From: Hyphomicrobiales bacterium
GTDB taxonomy: Bacteria > Pseudomonadota > Alphaproteobacteria > Rhizobiales > Beijerinckiaceae
NCBI GenBank assembly: GCA_900470095.1
Contig: UBZM01000031.1
Span: 1-45,265, forward strand
Direction of reading: 5' to 3'
DNA length: 45,265 nt
Shown: positions 8,693 to 16,360 of the stretch, piece by piece
Layout of the letters: each line of letters begins with the position of its first letter
Numbering within the stretch: position 1 is the stretch's first letter
The notes under the pieces: model-generated
Database searches by the model: none
What the model saw: only the letters and a program-made list of their open reading frames with translations
What the model was told of the DNA's origin: nothing
Made by a program: the position numbers and the translations under genes

Positions 8693-9613
8693 TCAAGAAT
8701 AGGTGATGCGAGGATCGATAATGCCATAAATCACATCTACTGCTAAGTTGATTGCAACAACGGAGACGGCGAACACGAGTATTGTCCCCTGGATTACGTA
8801 TATATCTCGGATCATGATCGCATCGACCATGTAACGTCCCATTCCAGGCCAGGCGAAAACAGTTTCAACGATGGCTGCACCGCCGAGCAGTCGTCCAAAA
8901 TCCAGGCCCAAAACCGTGACGATCGGGATCGATGCGTTGCGCATGGCGTGGCGGCTGGTCACCTTCGGCCAGGACAGTCCCTTAGCTCTTGCGGTGCGGA
9001 TGAAGTCTTCCGACAGCACGTCGAGCATGTTCGATCGGGTCAGCCGCGCGAACGCGGCTACATAGGGAAGCCCGAGCGTCAGCGCCGGAAGTATGAGGTG
9101 GCGCCATGTTCCTCTGCCGGTCGGGGGGACCCAGCCGAGCCAGGACGCGAAGACGAGCATCAGGAGGAGGCCGAGGAAAAAGCCCGGCATCGAGATACCC
9201 AGGACAGCGACGCTCGTGACGAGCCGGTCTGCCGCGCCGCGGGGATGGAGTGCCGAGTAGATGCCGAGCGGCACGCCCAGAACCATGGCGATCAGCATGC
9301 CCGCAATGGTCAATTCGAGCGTAGCGGGAAAGGTCCTCGCGATCCCTTCCGTGACCGGCGCTAGCGTCTGGAAGGATTCGCCGAGATCTCCCTGGACGAG
9401 CTTCTTCAGATAGATCCCGTATTGCTCCGTCAAAGGCCGATCGAGGCCATAGTTTATCCTGATCTGCTGGACGTCCCGTTCCGTTGCATCGGGGCCGGCA
9501 GCCATCCGAGCGGGATCGCCAGGGATCATATGTAAAACCAGAAAGACGGCGATCGACACTCCCAAGAGCATGAGGGGGAGTGTCACCAGACGTCGAAGAA
9601 TATAGGTCCCCAT
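8693..9613 (-). CDS. ABC importer permease, DppB/OppB type
   Basis: The 306-residue inner-membrane protein begins MGTYILRRLVTLPLMLLGVS, the usual DppB opening. PGDPARMAAGP and a helix-rich core follow, with the EAA loop EDFIRTARAKGLSWPKV and the C-terminal GRYMVDAIMIRDIYVIQG. A longer reading frame upstream (to 10030) overlaps the LysR gene and lacks any family similarity, so the ATG at 9613 is preferred. This is the first gene of the operon 9613-2854. The 234-bp spacer to the divergent LysR gene holds the promoter and a strong dyad at 9657-9688. Confidence 0.93.
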   Translation of the reverse strand: MGTYILRRLVTLPLMLLGVSIAVFLVLHMIPGDPARMAAGPDATERDVQQIRINYGLDRPLTEQYGIYLKKLVQGDLGESFQTLAPVTEGIARTFPATLELTIAGMLIAMVLGVPLGIYSALHPRGAADRLVTSVAVLGISMPGFFLGLLLMLVFASWLGWVPPTGRGTWRHLILPALTLGLPYVAAFARLTRSNMLDVLSEDFIRTARAKGLSWPKVTSRHAMRNASIPIVTVLGLDFGRLLGGAAIVETVFAWPGMGRYMVDAIMIRDIYVIQGTILVFAVSVVAINLAVDVIYGIIDPRITYS

Positions 9614-9656
9614 TACGGCGGTCGCCCTTGCAAGATTGTCCGGCGCCAAGGCCCAA

Positions 9657-9688
9657 CCGAAGTCGTCCGAAACACGGACGAACTTCGG
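9657..9688. promoter_or_regulatory. Long inverted repeat in the divergent lysR/ABC-operon promoter region
   Basis: The left arm CCGAAGTCGTCCG (9657-9669) and right arm CGGACGAACTTCGG (9675-9688) are complementary except for one extra base, with a 5-base centre AAACA. It lies 44-75 bp upstream of the permease ATG. It could be the operator of the adjacent LysR protein or a hairpin in the leader RNA. No T tract follows on either strand, so simple termination is unlikely. Confidence 0.45.
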
Positions 9689-9847
9689 TTCAGCCAAGGA
9701 CACGATCCGGCGAATATTGGCATTGAGCCGCAGCAGCTTGCCAAATTCAACTGCATGCGCCCTACTGCCTCTATCAGGAAATGTTATGTGCTCGCGGGAT
9801 GAATTCCGCGCATGGTCACGCAAGAGATTTGAGAGAGGTCGCTGACA

Positions 9848-10756
9848 ATGCACATGAATCCGCGGCAGATCGAGGCCTTCAGGGCCGTCATGCTCACGGG
9901 TAGCATGACGGTCGCTGCGGAGATGTTGAAGGTGACGCAGCCGGCAGTCAGCCGCCTGGTCAAAGACCTCGAAGCAGAGCTGAATCTCAGGTTGTTCCGC
10001 AGGGAAGGCAACAGATTGGTGCCGAGCCATGAGGCGACGATCTTGTTCACCGAGGTCGACCGCTTCTACGTCGGCATGGATCGCATCGCGAAGATCGCCA
10101 ATGACCTGAGGTATGCCAAGGTGGGCTCGCTCCGAATTGCCTCCATCGGCGCGCTGTCGCTGAGCTGCATCACGCAGGCGATCAGCATATTACACGCCAG
10201 TCGACCAGCCGTTGACGTGACGCTGGAGAGCCTGAACTCCCACCAGACACTCGACCTCGTTGCAGGGCGGCATTTCGACGTCGGGTTTGCTCAGTTGGTC
10301 GGCGAATTTCCAGGCGTTGAGCTCACTTTAATGCCCTCTGTCGAGGCGGTTTGCGTCATCCCCGCTTCCTATCCGGTGGCTGCAAAGGACTATCTCGAGC
10401 CGAGTGACCTCGAGGGCCTGCCCTTCATCTCGCTCGGTCGGAACAGTCCCCAACGGCTCAAGGTTGACCAGATTTTCGACGACCTGGGCATCCCCCGGAA
10501 GCTCGTGCTACAGACGTCACTTGCGGCCAGCGCCATCGCACTGGTTGCATCGGGCCTTGGCGTCTCGATCGTCGACCCATTCACCGCAAGCTATCTGAGT
10601 GGAGGTAACGTCGTAACGCGGCCATTCAAGCCGGCGGTTCGATTTGAAATTGCGGCCGTGAGGCCGAGCCACCATCAGCACTCACGACTGTGCCGAGAAT
10701 TTATCGAGATCATGGTGGACCTTTTCAAAAAGCAGGCAGCGGCTTCTGCAATCTGA
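9848..10756 (+). CDS. LysR-family transcriptional regulator of the adjacent ABC/lyase operon
   Basis: The 302-residue protein has an N-terminal winged helix-turn-helix (RQIEAFRAVMLTGSMTVAAEML then VTQPAVSRLVKDLE, residues 6-45). A LysR substrate-binding domain follows, starting GSLRIASIGALSLSC near residue 94. The RQIEAFRAVM...SMT opening is typical of the OccR/NocR-like branch, some of whose members sense opines or amino acids. It is divergent from the importer/lyase operon, the classic LysR arrangement, so it probably activates that operon when the substrate is present and represses itself. The ATG at 9848 follows GAGAGAGG at 9 bases. It closely resembles the second LysR protein at 12823-13758 in the HTH. 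Confidence 0.93.
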   Translation: MHMNPRQIEAFRAVMLTGSMTVAAEMLKVTQPAVSRLVKDLEAELNLRLFRREGNRLVPSHEATILFTEVDRFYVGMDRIAKIANDLRYAKVGSLRIASIGALSLSCITQAISILHASRPAVDVTLESLNSHQTLDLVAGRHFDVGFAQLVGEFPGVELTLMPSVEAVCVIPASYPVAAKDYLEPSDLEGLPFISLGRNSPQRLKVDQIFDDLGIPRKLVLQTSLAASAIALVASGLGVSIVDPFTASYLSGGNVVTRPFKPAVRFEIAAVRPSHHQHSRLCREFIEIMVDLFKKQAAASAI

Positions 10757-10869
10757 GATGTGTGAAGCGGTTTATGGCCATCGTCGCGCGCGTTTGGTCG
10801 ACCGCCCTTGGAATTTAGCCACGACAGCTTGTTTCGAATAGGTGCCGGCAGCATTCGGTGTCGGGCAAT

Positions 10870-11425
10870 CTCGGAGGTGAGTATCCCTCGTGCTTCCCGG
10901 GTTCGACCGGTCATTGCCCGCTTGCGACGTACAGGGCAGGCCGTGCGCATCAAACACGTCAAGGGAAACCGCCAGGACGCGCTTGCGGTACGGCTTGTCG
11001 CCGGGGAGGGCTGCTCAGGCGCGAGGGCTGGAATGTCAACCTAAGCCGAATCTACCGTATGTTTCCAGCTCCGGACCAAGACACTCGAGCGCGGGGTCAC
11101 TAAGCTGCGTGATAATCGCCGACCAGTGGCGCGGACGAATGAGATCTGGCGATGGACATTGTCCATGACCAACTCGCCAAAGGCCACATGCTGGGGAGAC
11201 CACCGTCGACAGTTTCAGTCGGTTCTCATCTGTGCTGGACGTCCGCTTCAACCTCCGCGGCGCCGATGTCGTCGAGGTGCTGGGGTAGATTGGATCCACC
11301 CACGGCCGCCGGGCCACGATCCGAGTCGACATGGGTCCCGAGTTCCGATCCGGCAATTTCCGGGCCCCGTGGACGTAGCCAGCAGGTCTGTTCAACCTCC
11401 GGGGGCAGGCTCAACAAACTTTTAG
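10870..11425 (+). pseudogene. Decayed IS3-family transposase (OrfB) remnant
   Basis: Fragments of an IS3 OrfB are readable in order but in different frames: ETARTRLRYGL near 10960-10995 (family: ETRVRYGYRR), RREGWNVNLSRIYRMF near 11020-11065 (family: RREGWxVNxKRVYR), MDIVHDQLAKGHML at 11152-11193 (family: WSMDFVHDQLAxG), LDVRFNLRGADVVEVLG at 11238-11288, then, after a stop, ATIRVDMGPEF at 11316-11348 (family: TIRVDNGSEF, carrying the second catalytic Asp). Several stops and frameshifts make it non-functional. The remaining bases of the 760-bp gap between 10757 and 11516 hold no other gene. Terminal inverted repeats of this copy were not identified. Confidence 0.75.
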
Positions 11426-11465
11426 ACCTAAAGCCCTCGGGGAGGGCGTCAATCTACTTGGTGGA

Positions 11466-11503
11466 GCGGGCGCGCTGGCTTAAGCCGTGCCCCCGCATTT
11501 TTT
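11466..11503 (+). terminator. Rho-independent terminator on the plus strand
   Basis: The stem GCGGGCGCGCTGGC / GCCGTGCCCCCGC with loop TTAA (11480-11483) is followed by ATTTTTTA. It reads on the plus strand, but the nearest intact plus-strand gene (LysR) ends 700 bp upstream. It may therefore be the terminator of a lost gene or of the IS remnant. It also insulates the convergent propeller gene ending at 11517. Confidence 0.65.
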
Positions 11504-11516
11504 ACGTCGTTTTCGG

Positions 11517-12620
11517 CTATTTCGATTCCGGCTTAAAGACCATTACTTCGAAGCTTCCGAAGTCCCCGAGCGTCGGTACCGAAACAAACATTCGATCGAG
11601 CTCGCGGGAGAATAGGCCGGTCTTGGCCATTAACTGTGTCTCGACCCGCGGCTCCCGACGATATGCATCACCGCCCTCAATGGCATAAGTGTCGACATAG
11701 CCAACTCCGACCGTGACATAGACGCGCTGCCGCTTCTGGTCGATAAAGATGTCGTCTGCCCAACCTCCAATCGGCAACGTTGCGACTATGCGTCCATCGT
11801 TGGTATCTAACACCATGATCGAACCGTTTAGAGAGTTGTCGCGAGTAGATACGTAGAGGCGGGAGCGCCCCTGATCTAGCGTCGCGCCCATTGCGCGCCG
11901 CCCATCTGCCGGGGGCAGCTTCCAAATGGCCACCGTCTCTCGCTTGCGCAGATCGACGACGGCTACTGAATTAGTCATGTTGAGATTGACGTAGAGTAAT
12001 TGTTTTTCAGTGTCGAGTGCAGAGCCCTCAAGAACTGGAGCGGGAACCGCAATATCGGCAACCTTCTCCAATTTGGCGGCATCAAATACAGATACCACTG
12101 CGTGATCCATGCCCGCAGCATCGCCGCCATGATTCACGTACAACAATTGAGAATTCGGATCGGGAAGAAGCCAGTCGATTCCCTTTTCGAAGCGAATTTC
12201 TTTGATCAACGAGTAGTCATCACCGCTATAAACGAGAAGTGAGCCCGTAACGCTGTCCGTCACAAACAGCCGTTTTAATGAAGAGCTGTAGTACACTGCG
12301 TGCGGATTGCCGACGGGCATCGTCTTCAACACCTTGCCGTCCTGCAAATCAAGAACGGCAACCATCCTCGCGGCTTGAGGCGTAGCAAATACGCGTTTTC
12401 CAACCAAATCAATGGTCAAGTGGTCTGAATATGGCCCAACTGGAACGCCGGGGACCTTCATGGTCTTTTCAAACACAAATGGAGCGTCCGCGGCCGATGC
12501 CGGCGGGGCGATGGCTGAAAGACCGGTTGCTGCCAGAACGGTTGCAGCGATAAGCAGGCGATTGCGCCACCCAGTATGCCCGGTGCGCTCGGTCAGACGG
12601 TTCGCAGAAACTCGGCTCAT
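11517..12620 (-). CDS. Secreted YncE-like beta-propeller protein (second copy)
   Basis: The 367-residue protein has a Sec signal peptide (WRNRLLIAATVLAATGLSAI, cleavage after PASAA near residue 44). Repeated blades follow: RVFATPQAARMVAVLDLQ, RLFVTDSVTGSLLVYSGD, LLYVNLNMTNSVAVVDLR. This is a periplasmic seven-bladed propeller of the YVTN/YncE kind with no known reaction. The start could be GTG at 12626 or ATG at 12620; AGGAGG is 4 bases from the former and 10 from the latter, and ATG was chosen. The gene uses noticeably more A/T than its neighbours, as does the divergent LysR gene, suggesting the pair arrived together. It is a paralogue of the propeller at 32-1048. Confidence 0.8.
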   Translation of the reverse strand: MSRVSANRLTERTGHTGWRNRLLIAATVLAATGLSAIAPPASAADAPFVFEKTMKVPGVPVGPYSDHLTIDLVGKRVFATPQAARMVAVLDLQDGKVLKTMPVGNPHAVYYSSSLKRLFVTDSVTGSLLVYSGDDYSLIKEIRFEKGIDWLLPDPNSQLLYVNHGGDAAGMDHAVVSVFDAAKLEKVADIAVPAPVLEGSALDTEKQLLYVNLNMTNSVAVVDLRKRETVAIWKLPPADGRRAMGATLDQGRSRLYVSTRDNSLNGSIMVLDTNDGRIVATLPIGGWADDIFIDQKRQRVYVTVGVGYVDTYAIEGGDAYRREPRVETQLMAKTGLFSRELDRMFVSVPTLGDFGSFEVMVFKPESK

Positions 12621-12778
12621 ATTCACGTTTCCTCCTCGGTGATTTGGACCGATCCGAACGACTAGACTTACGATTGCTCGGTCTCGGTGTCGGGGCGTGT
12701 CGTCCTATTAGCTTTTGATCGACCGGCTTCCGACGTTTCACCTTTTTTGAGAATCCATTATAAAGTCAAAGAATAAAT

Positions 12779-12796
12779 GGTAATAAAATTATCACC
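12779..12796. promoter_or_regulatory. Near-perfect palindrome in the divergent propeller/lysR spacer
   Basis: GGTAATAA-AA-TTATCACC has 8-bp arms with a single mismatch, 27 bp before the LysR ATG at 12823, in an A/T-rich stretch. This is the expected place for an autoregulatory LysR site. Regulation of the divergent propeller gene from the same site is an inference. Confidence 0.4.
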
Positions 12797-12822
12797 TGAA
12801 CTCATGCCGCGGTGAAGCTGCA

Positions 12823-13758
12823 ATGCCCGAAATGCGCGTAACACATCGCCAAATCGAAGCTTTTCGCGCTCTGATGCTTTGCGAGTCGATGACAGAAGCT
12901 GCCCACCTGCTGTCAGTCACCCAGCCTGCTGTGTCCAAAATTATCTCACAATTGGAGCAAGAGCTTGGATTGGCCCTGTTCAATCGCCGCCAGGGAAAGC
13001 TGAGCCCCACGGATAACGCGTTCATTCTTTATGCCGAGGTGAAGCAGAGCTACGCCGGACTCGAGCGCGTTATGCGAGCCGCACGGCGAATAAAGAACCG
13101 AACGGGAGGCAATCTGCGCCTGACGGTTTTTCCGAGCTTGGCAACGGGATTTATAGTCCAAGTGGTGCGTCGGATTTACGCAAGCGGCAATGATCTTCAG
13201 CTAACACTTCAAGCCCACAGTTCGGAAGAAGTGCCCGATCTCGTGGCGTCAGGTTTGTACGATCTCGGATTCGCAACCACGCCCGTTTATAGCGCCCGGG
13301 TTCATGTGGGTCCCGTTCTATCGATCCCCTCATTCTGCATCCTTCCGCCTCATCACCGCTTGGAAAAGCGAAGCGAAATATCGGTTCTTGACCTAGAGGG
13401 AGAGAGGTTTATCGCAACCGCTGAAGGAACATCTAGCCGACTCAGAACGGACGCATTGTTCACTTCGATGAATATCGCTCGAAATGTGTTGATCGAAGCG
13501 CGCTGGTCCTTAACGATATCAGACCTTGTCCAAGCTGATTTGGGCTGCAGTATTGTTGATGGATTTACGGCTTTCGCTTTTGCAAAGCGTGGAGGAATAG
13601 TTCGCCCAATCAAGGAGCGTTTGGACTTTACGTTTGTATCTGTCATGCGTCAAACGTCCACAATATCGAACGCACTTAAGCAATTCAATGAAGCTTTTGA
13701 CCTGGAGTTCGACGCATTCCGTACCTGTTTGTTGAACGGTGAATTTGCGAGACCATGA
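12823..13758 (+). CDS. LysR-family transcriptional regulator
   Basis: The 311-residue protein has an N-terminal winged helix (RQIEAFRALMLCESMTEAAHLL then VTQPAVSKIISQLEQELG, residues 9-50). A substrate-binding domain begins at GGNLRLTVFPSLATGF near residue 95. It is divergent from the beta-propeller gene at 11517-12620, its most likely target. HTH wording is very close to the LysR protein at 9848-10756, while the ligand domain differs more. Codon use is more A/T-rich than in the 15-35 kb block. ATG 12823 is used; ATG 12832 is an alternative. The effector is unknown. Confidence 0.92.
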   Translation: MPEMRVTHRQIEAFRALMLCESMTEAAHLLSVTQPAVSKIISQLEQELGLALFNRRQGKLSPTDNAFILYAEVKQSYAGLERVMRAARRIKNRTGGNLRLTVFPSLATGFIVQVVRRIYASGNDLQLTLQAHSSEEVPDLVASGLYDLGFATTPVYSARVHVGPVLSIPSFCILPPHHRLEKRSEISVLDLEGERFIATAEGTSSRLRTDALFTSMNIARNVLIEARWSLTISDLVQADLGCSIVDGFTAFAFAKRGGIVRPIKERLDFTFVSVMRQTSTISNALKQFNEAFDLEFDAFRTCLLNGEFARP

Positions 13759-13786
13759 ACTATCTTCAAGCACGGCCCGCTTCCGA

Positions 13787-13850
13787 TGACATTGGCCCTC
13801 GGTTCTAATCCGATTTGAAGTTCGTTCTGGCCGATTGAGACGACCAGAAC
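13787..13850 (+). repeat. Left 64-bp inverted repeat
   Basis: The outer end reads TGACATTGGCCCTCGGTTC and the inner end GACGACCAGAAC. It pairs with the reverse complement of 14699-14762 at 57 of 64 positions (counted by eye). Unlike the right copy, no OrfA start follows. Confidence 0.85.
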
Positions 13851-13999
13851 AGTTTGCGGGGCGGTTCCGGCAAAGCCGGCTCAACGATCCCCATGCGGAG
13901 GCAGGGGGTAGGCTGGTGATAGCGAGCCAGCCCCGGGGCTTCTTTGCGTTTCGGCAAATAGGACGAACGCGGGTTGCTGCTCGCGCTCGGTGCCGTTCG

Positions 14000-14612
14000 T
14001 CAGGCTTCGATGGCGGTCGCCAGATGCATGAGCCCTGGGATGTCCCGCACCAGCAGTGTCCGCCGCCCGCCGGCGATTAGTCCGTGCCGCTCCCAATGAG
14101 TCAGGATGCGCGAGACGTTGTGGAGCGTGGTTCCGGTCAGGGCGGCGAGATCCTGTCGGGAGATCGGGAAACCGATCCTTGTTCCAGCGACTTCTTCACG
14201 ACCGGCCTGATCGATCAGGCGCAGCACGGCATGAGCAATGCGCCTGGGCACATCGAGGGAGGCGAACTCCACCAGGCGGTCTTGCATATCGAACAGCCTG
14301 TGTTCGAGGACCTGCACAAGACCGAGCGCCATGGCGGGCATGTCATGGACAAGACGTTGCCAGGACTGCATCGGCCAGGTGGCGAGGGTGCTGCTGCGCA
14401 GGGCGATTGCCGTAGCGGCGTGCCGGTTCGTACGCAAACCGCTGCTCAGATCGAAGAGTTCGCCCGGCTAGACGATCCGCAGGATCACGGGTCCCCTAGT
14501 CCAGCCGGTCCTTGCAAGCTTGATGGATCCTGAGATCGCTTGCCGGTTCGCCTTGCGTGAAGGCGGGTTCGTCCGCCTGCAGGGTTCTCAAGGACGCAGC
14601 AGCTGCAACGGT
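14000..14612 (-). pseudogene. Broken Crp/Fnr-family regulator
   Basis: Read on the minus strand, pieces of a cyclic-nucleotide-fold regulator appear in order: SLRTLQADEPAFTQGEPAS (about 14594-14538), then after a frameshift SIKLARTGWTRGPVILRIV, an in-frame TAG at 14470-14468 (probably from CAG), PGELFDLSSGL, and the long helix region RLVHDMPAMALGLVQVLEHRL. The C-terminal winged helix follows (RQDLAALTGTTLHNVSRILT then WERHGLIAGGRRTLLVRD), resembling NnrR/Dnr-type members. One frameshift, one nonsense codon and a missing N-terminal edge at the IS-like repeat make it non-functional, although the DNA-binding domain alone (14437-14000) is still an open frame. Confidence 0.75.
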
Positions 14613-14666
14613 ACATCGTTCGCGGGCGGATATAGGCAAGTCAGTCGGGCGATCAGGACCGAATAC

Positions 14667-14696
14667 CCCATCTCTTCCGAGAAGCGGCTGCGCTTC
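14667..14696 (-). pseudogene. First codons of an IS3-family OrfA, truncated
   Basis: ATG at 14696 on the minus strand starts MKRSRFSEE, the usual opening of IS3-family OrfA (MKRSRFTEEQIIxxL). Similarity stops after about nine residues, at the junction with the Crp/Fnr remnant. It identifies the adjacent repeat as an IS3 left end. Confidence 0.6.
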
Positions 14697-14698
14697 AT

Positions 14699-14762
14699 GT
14701 TCTGGTCCTCTCAATGGGCCAGAACGAACTTCAATCCGGATTAGAACCGAGGGGGAACGTCA
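14699..14762 (-). repeat. Right 64-bp inverted repeat (IS3-type left end)
   Basis: It is the inverted partner of 13787-13850. The sequence is the untranslated leader directly before the truncated OrfA start at 14696, the normal spacing for an IS3 left end. Confidence 0.85.
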
Positions 14763-14975
14763 CCCTGCCTGCCCGAAAGCAGGCCTCGTCTTATGACGCG
14801 CCTTGCCGACGGTTTGAGCTTGGCTCGGCCACAGCTGCCACCTCTCGAAAGTCCTCTTTCCATCCAAACACAGGCGGGAGCCAGCAAATCGCGCTGGTTT
14901 CAAGCCCGGATCGCTTGAGGCAGTTTTGGGTGCGCTGCGAGCGGTGCGCCGCCTGAGGTCTAAAGCAAAGCTGTT

Positions 14976-14990
14976 GATTGTCCGACAATC
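14976..14990. promoter_or_regulatory. FadR/GntR-type operator before the thiolase operon
   Basis: GATTGTC-C-GACAATC is a perfect 15-bp palindrome 68-82 bp before the thiolase ATG. Its core TTGTCCGACAA fits the FadR-subfamily consensus TNGTNNNACNA. The same core recurs before other units of the 15-35 kb block, so the GntR protein encoded at 34799-35551 is the likely binder. Confidence 0.7.
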
Positions 14991-15057
14991 CGACATTAGG
15001 ATTGACCTATATCGCGATCGACAACGCATGCCCATGCGCAATCGTACGGAGTGGTCG

Positions 15058-16239
15058 ATGACCGAGGTCTTCATCCTGGCTGCCCAGCGCACCGCCATAG
15101 GCACCTTCGGGGGCGCACTCAAGGACATCGCACCGGCCGAACTGGCGAGCACAGTCGCGAAGGCGGCGATGGAGCGCAGCGGGATCCCATCCCACCAGGT
15201 CCAGCACGTTGCCTGGGGGCAGGTCATCCAGACAGAGCCGCGGGATGCCTATATCGCCCGCGTCGCGGCCGTGAATGGCGGTATTCCGGTCGAGACACCG
15301 GCATTCACAGTAAACCGGCTTTGCGGTTCGGGCCTGCAGGCCGTGATTTCGGCCGCGCAGACGATTCTACTGGGGGATGCCGATGCTGCGCTCAGCGGCG
15401 GCTCGGAGAGCATGAGTCGGGCTCCCTTTCTGTCGCCCTCCATGCGTTGGGGCGTAAAGATGGGCGATACGCCGATGGTCGATATGCTCGACGGGGCGCT
15501 ACGCGATCCTTTCGGCCGCATCCTGATGGGCGTGACGGCGGAGAACGTCGCCACGCGCTACAATGTCGACCGCGAAGCGCAGGATGCCCTGGCGGTTGAA
15601 AGCCATCGCCGCGCTTCGCGCGCGATCAGGGAAGGCCGCTTCAAGGACCAGATCGTCGGCATCGAGGTCAAGATGCGGTCCGGCCCGGTGAGCTTTGTGG
15701 AGGACGAGCACGTCAGGCACGACGTCAAGGATGCAGACCTTGCCGGGCTTCGCACCATATTCAGGAGGGATGGCGGCTCTGTCACGGCTGGCAATGCATC
15801 GGGCATCAATGACGGCGCGGCGGCGATCGTTCTGGCCGGCGAGGAGGTGGTTCGGCGCAGCGGGGCCGCGCCGCTCGCGCGGCTTGTCGCCTACGCTCAT
15901 GCCGGCGTCGAGCCGGACTACATGGGCATCGGGCCCGTTCCGGCGACGCGCAAGGTCTTGGCCAAGGCAGGACTGACAGTGCGTGACCTCGATGTGATCG
16001 AGTCGAACGAGGCCTTCGCGGCCCAGGCCTGTGCGGTCGCCCGCGAGCTCGATTTCGACCCGGCCGTCGTCAATCGCAATGGCAGCGGCATCTCGCTCGG
16101 CCATCCCGTCGGTGCGACGGGCGCGATCAACGTCGTCAAGGCCGTTCACGAACTGCAGCGCATCGGCGGTCGCTACGCGCTCGTCACGATGTGCATCGGC
16201 GGCGGCCAGGGTATCTCGGCCATTTTCGAGCGGGTCTGA
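15058..16239 (+). CDS. Acetyl-CoA acyltransferase (thiolase)
   Basis: The 393-residue enzyme carries the full thiolase catalytic set: nucleophile Cys89 in NRLCGSGLQAV, NEAFAAQ, His349 in GHPVGATG, and Cys379 in CIGGGQG. It cleaves a 3-ketoacyl-CoA with free CoA to release acetyl-CoA (or propionyl-CoA), the last step of beta-oxidation; a biosynthetic direction cannot be excluded from sequence. The ATG at 15058 follows GGAG at 6 bases. An in-frame start at 14926 would translate through the operator palindrome and adds unrelated residues. It is the first gene of a plus-strand run that continues with a crotonase, two SDRs and the Liv importer. Size and motifs are standard for the family. Confidence 0.95.
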   Translation: MTEVFILAAQRTAIGTFGGALKDIAPAELASTVAKAAMERSGIPSHQVQHVAWGQVIQTEPRDAYIARVAAVNGGIPVETPAFTVNRLCGSGLQAVISAAQTILLGDADAALSGGSESMSRAPFLSPSMRWGVKMGDTPMVDMLDGALRDPFGRILMGVTAENVATRYNVDREAQDALAVESHRRASRAIREGRFKDQIVGIEVKMRSGPVSFVEDEHVRHDVKDADLAGLRTIFRRDGGSVTAGNASGINDGAAAIVLAGEEVVRRSGAAPLARLVAYAHAGVEPDYMGIGPVPATRKVLAKAGLTVRDLDVIESNEAFAAQACAVARELDFDPAVVNRNGSGISLGHPVGATGAINVVKAVHELQRIGGRYALVTMCIGGGQGISAIFERV

Positions 16240-16327
16240 GGCAAGCCCGTTCCCACAGGACGCAATAATCCCGCGAGGCGCGCGTGCGCTCTCTTGATCG
16301 GAGAGCGGGCTGATGTTAGCGTTTTCT

Positions 16328-16338
16328 CTGTCGGACAA
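16328..16338. promoter_or_regulatory. FadR/GntR-type operator before the crotonase gene
   Basis: CTGTCGGACAA differs by one base from the TTGTCSGACAA core and is followed by a half copy, GGACAA (16341-16346). It lies 23-33 bp before the ATG at 16361. It suggests a separate promoter inside the run and argues against the upstream in-frame start at 16313. Confidence 0.55.
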
Positions 16339-16360
16339 GCGGACAATTGGTTCGAGGCGA

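Larger units (their letters stand above)
13787..14762. mobile_element. 976-bp element bounded by IS3-like ends, with a dead regulator inside
   Basis: Two 64-bp inverted repeats start TGAC and end GTCA, matching the TG...CA ends of IS3-family elements. Just inside the right repeat, the minus strand begins a typical IS3 OrfA (MKRSRFSEE) that is cut off after nine residues. No intact transposase remains. The interior holds a broken Crp/Fnr gene and no other readable gene. No matching target duplication is seen at the outer edges (CCGA versus CCCT). It may be a recombined IS pair or a non-autonomous derivative. Confidence 0.6.

Noticed and set aside
9793..9810. CGCGG-N8-CCGCG repeat before the first LysR gene
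   Set aside because: Five-base arms of pure G/C in a GC-rich genome are expected by chance.
13779..14770. Target-site duplication around the IS-like element
   Set aside because: The flanking bases (CCGA left, CCCT right) do not match.
16287..16307. Hairpin CGCTCTC / GAGAGCG between thiolase and crotonase
   Set aside because: There is no T tract on either strand and the stem is only 7 bp, so I did not call a terminator.
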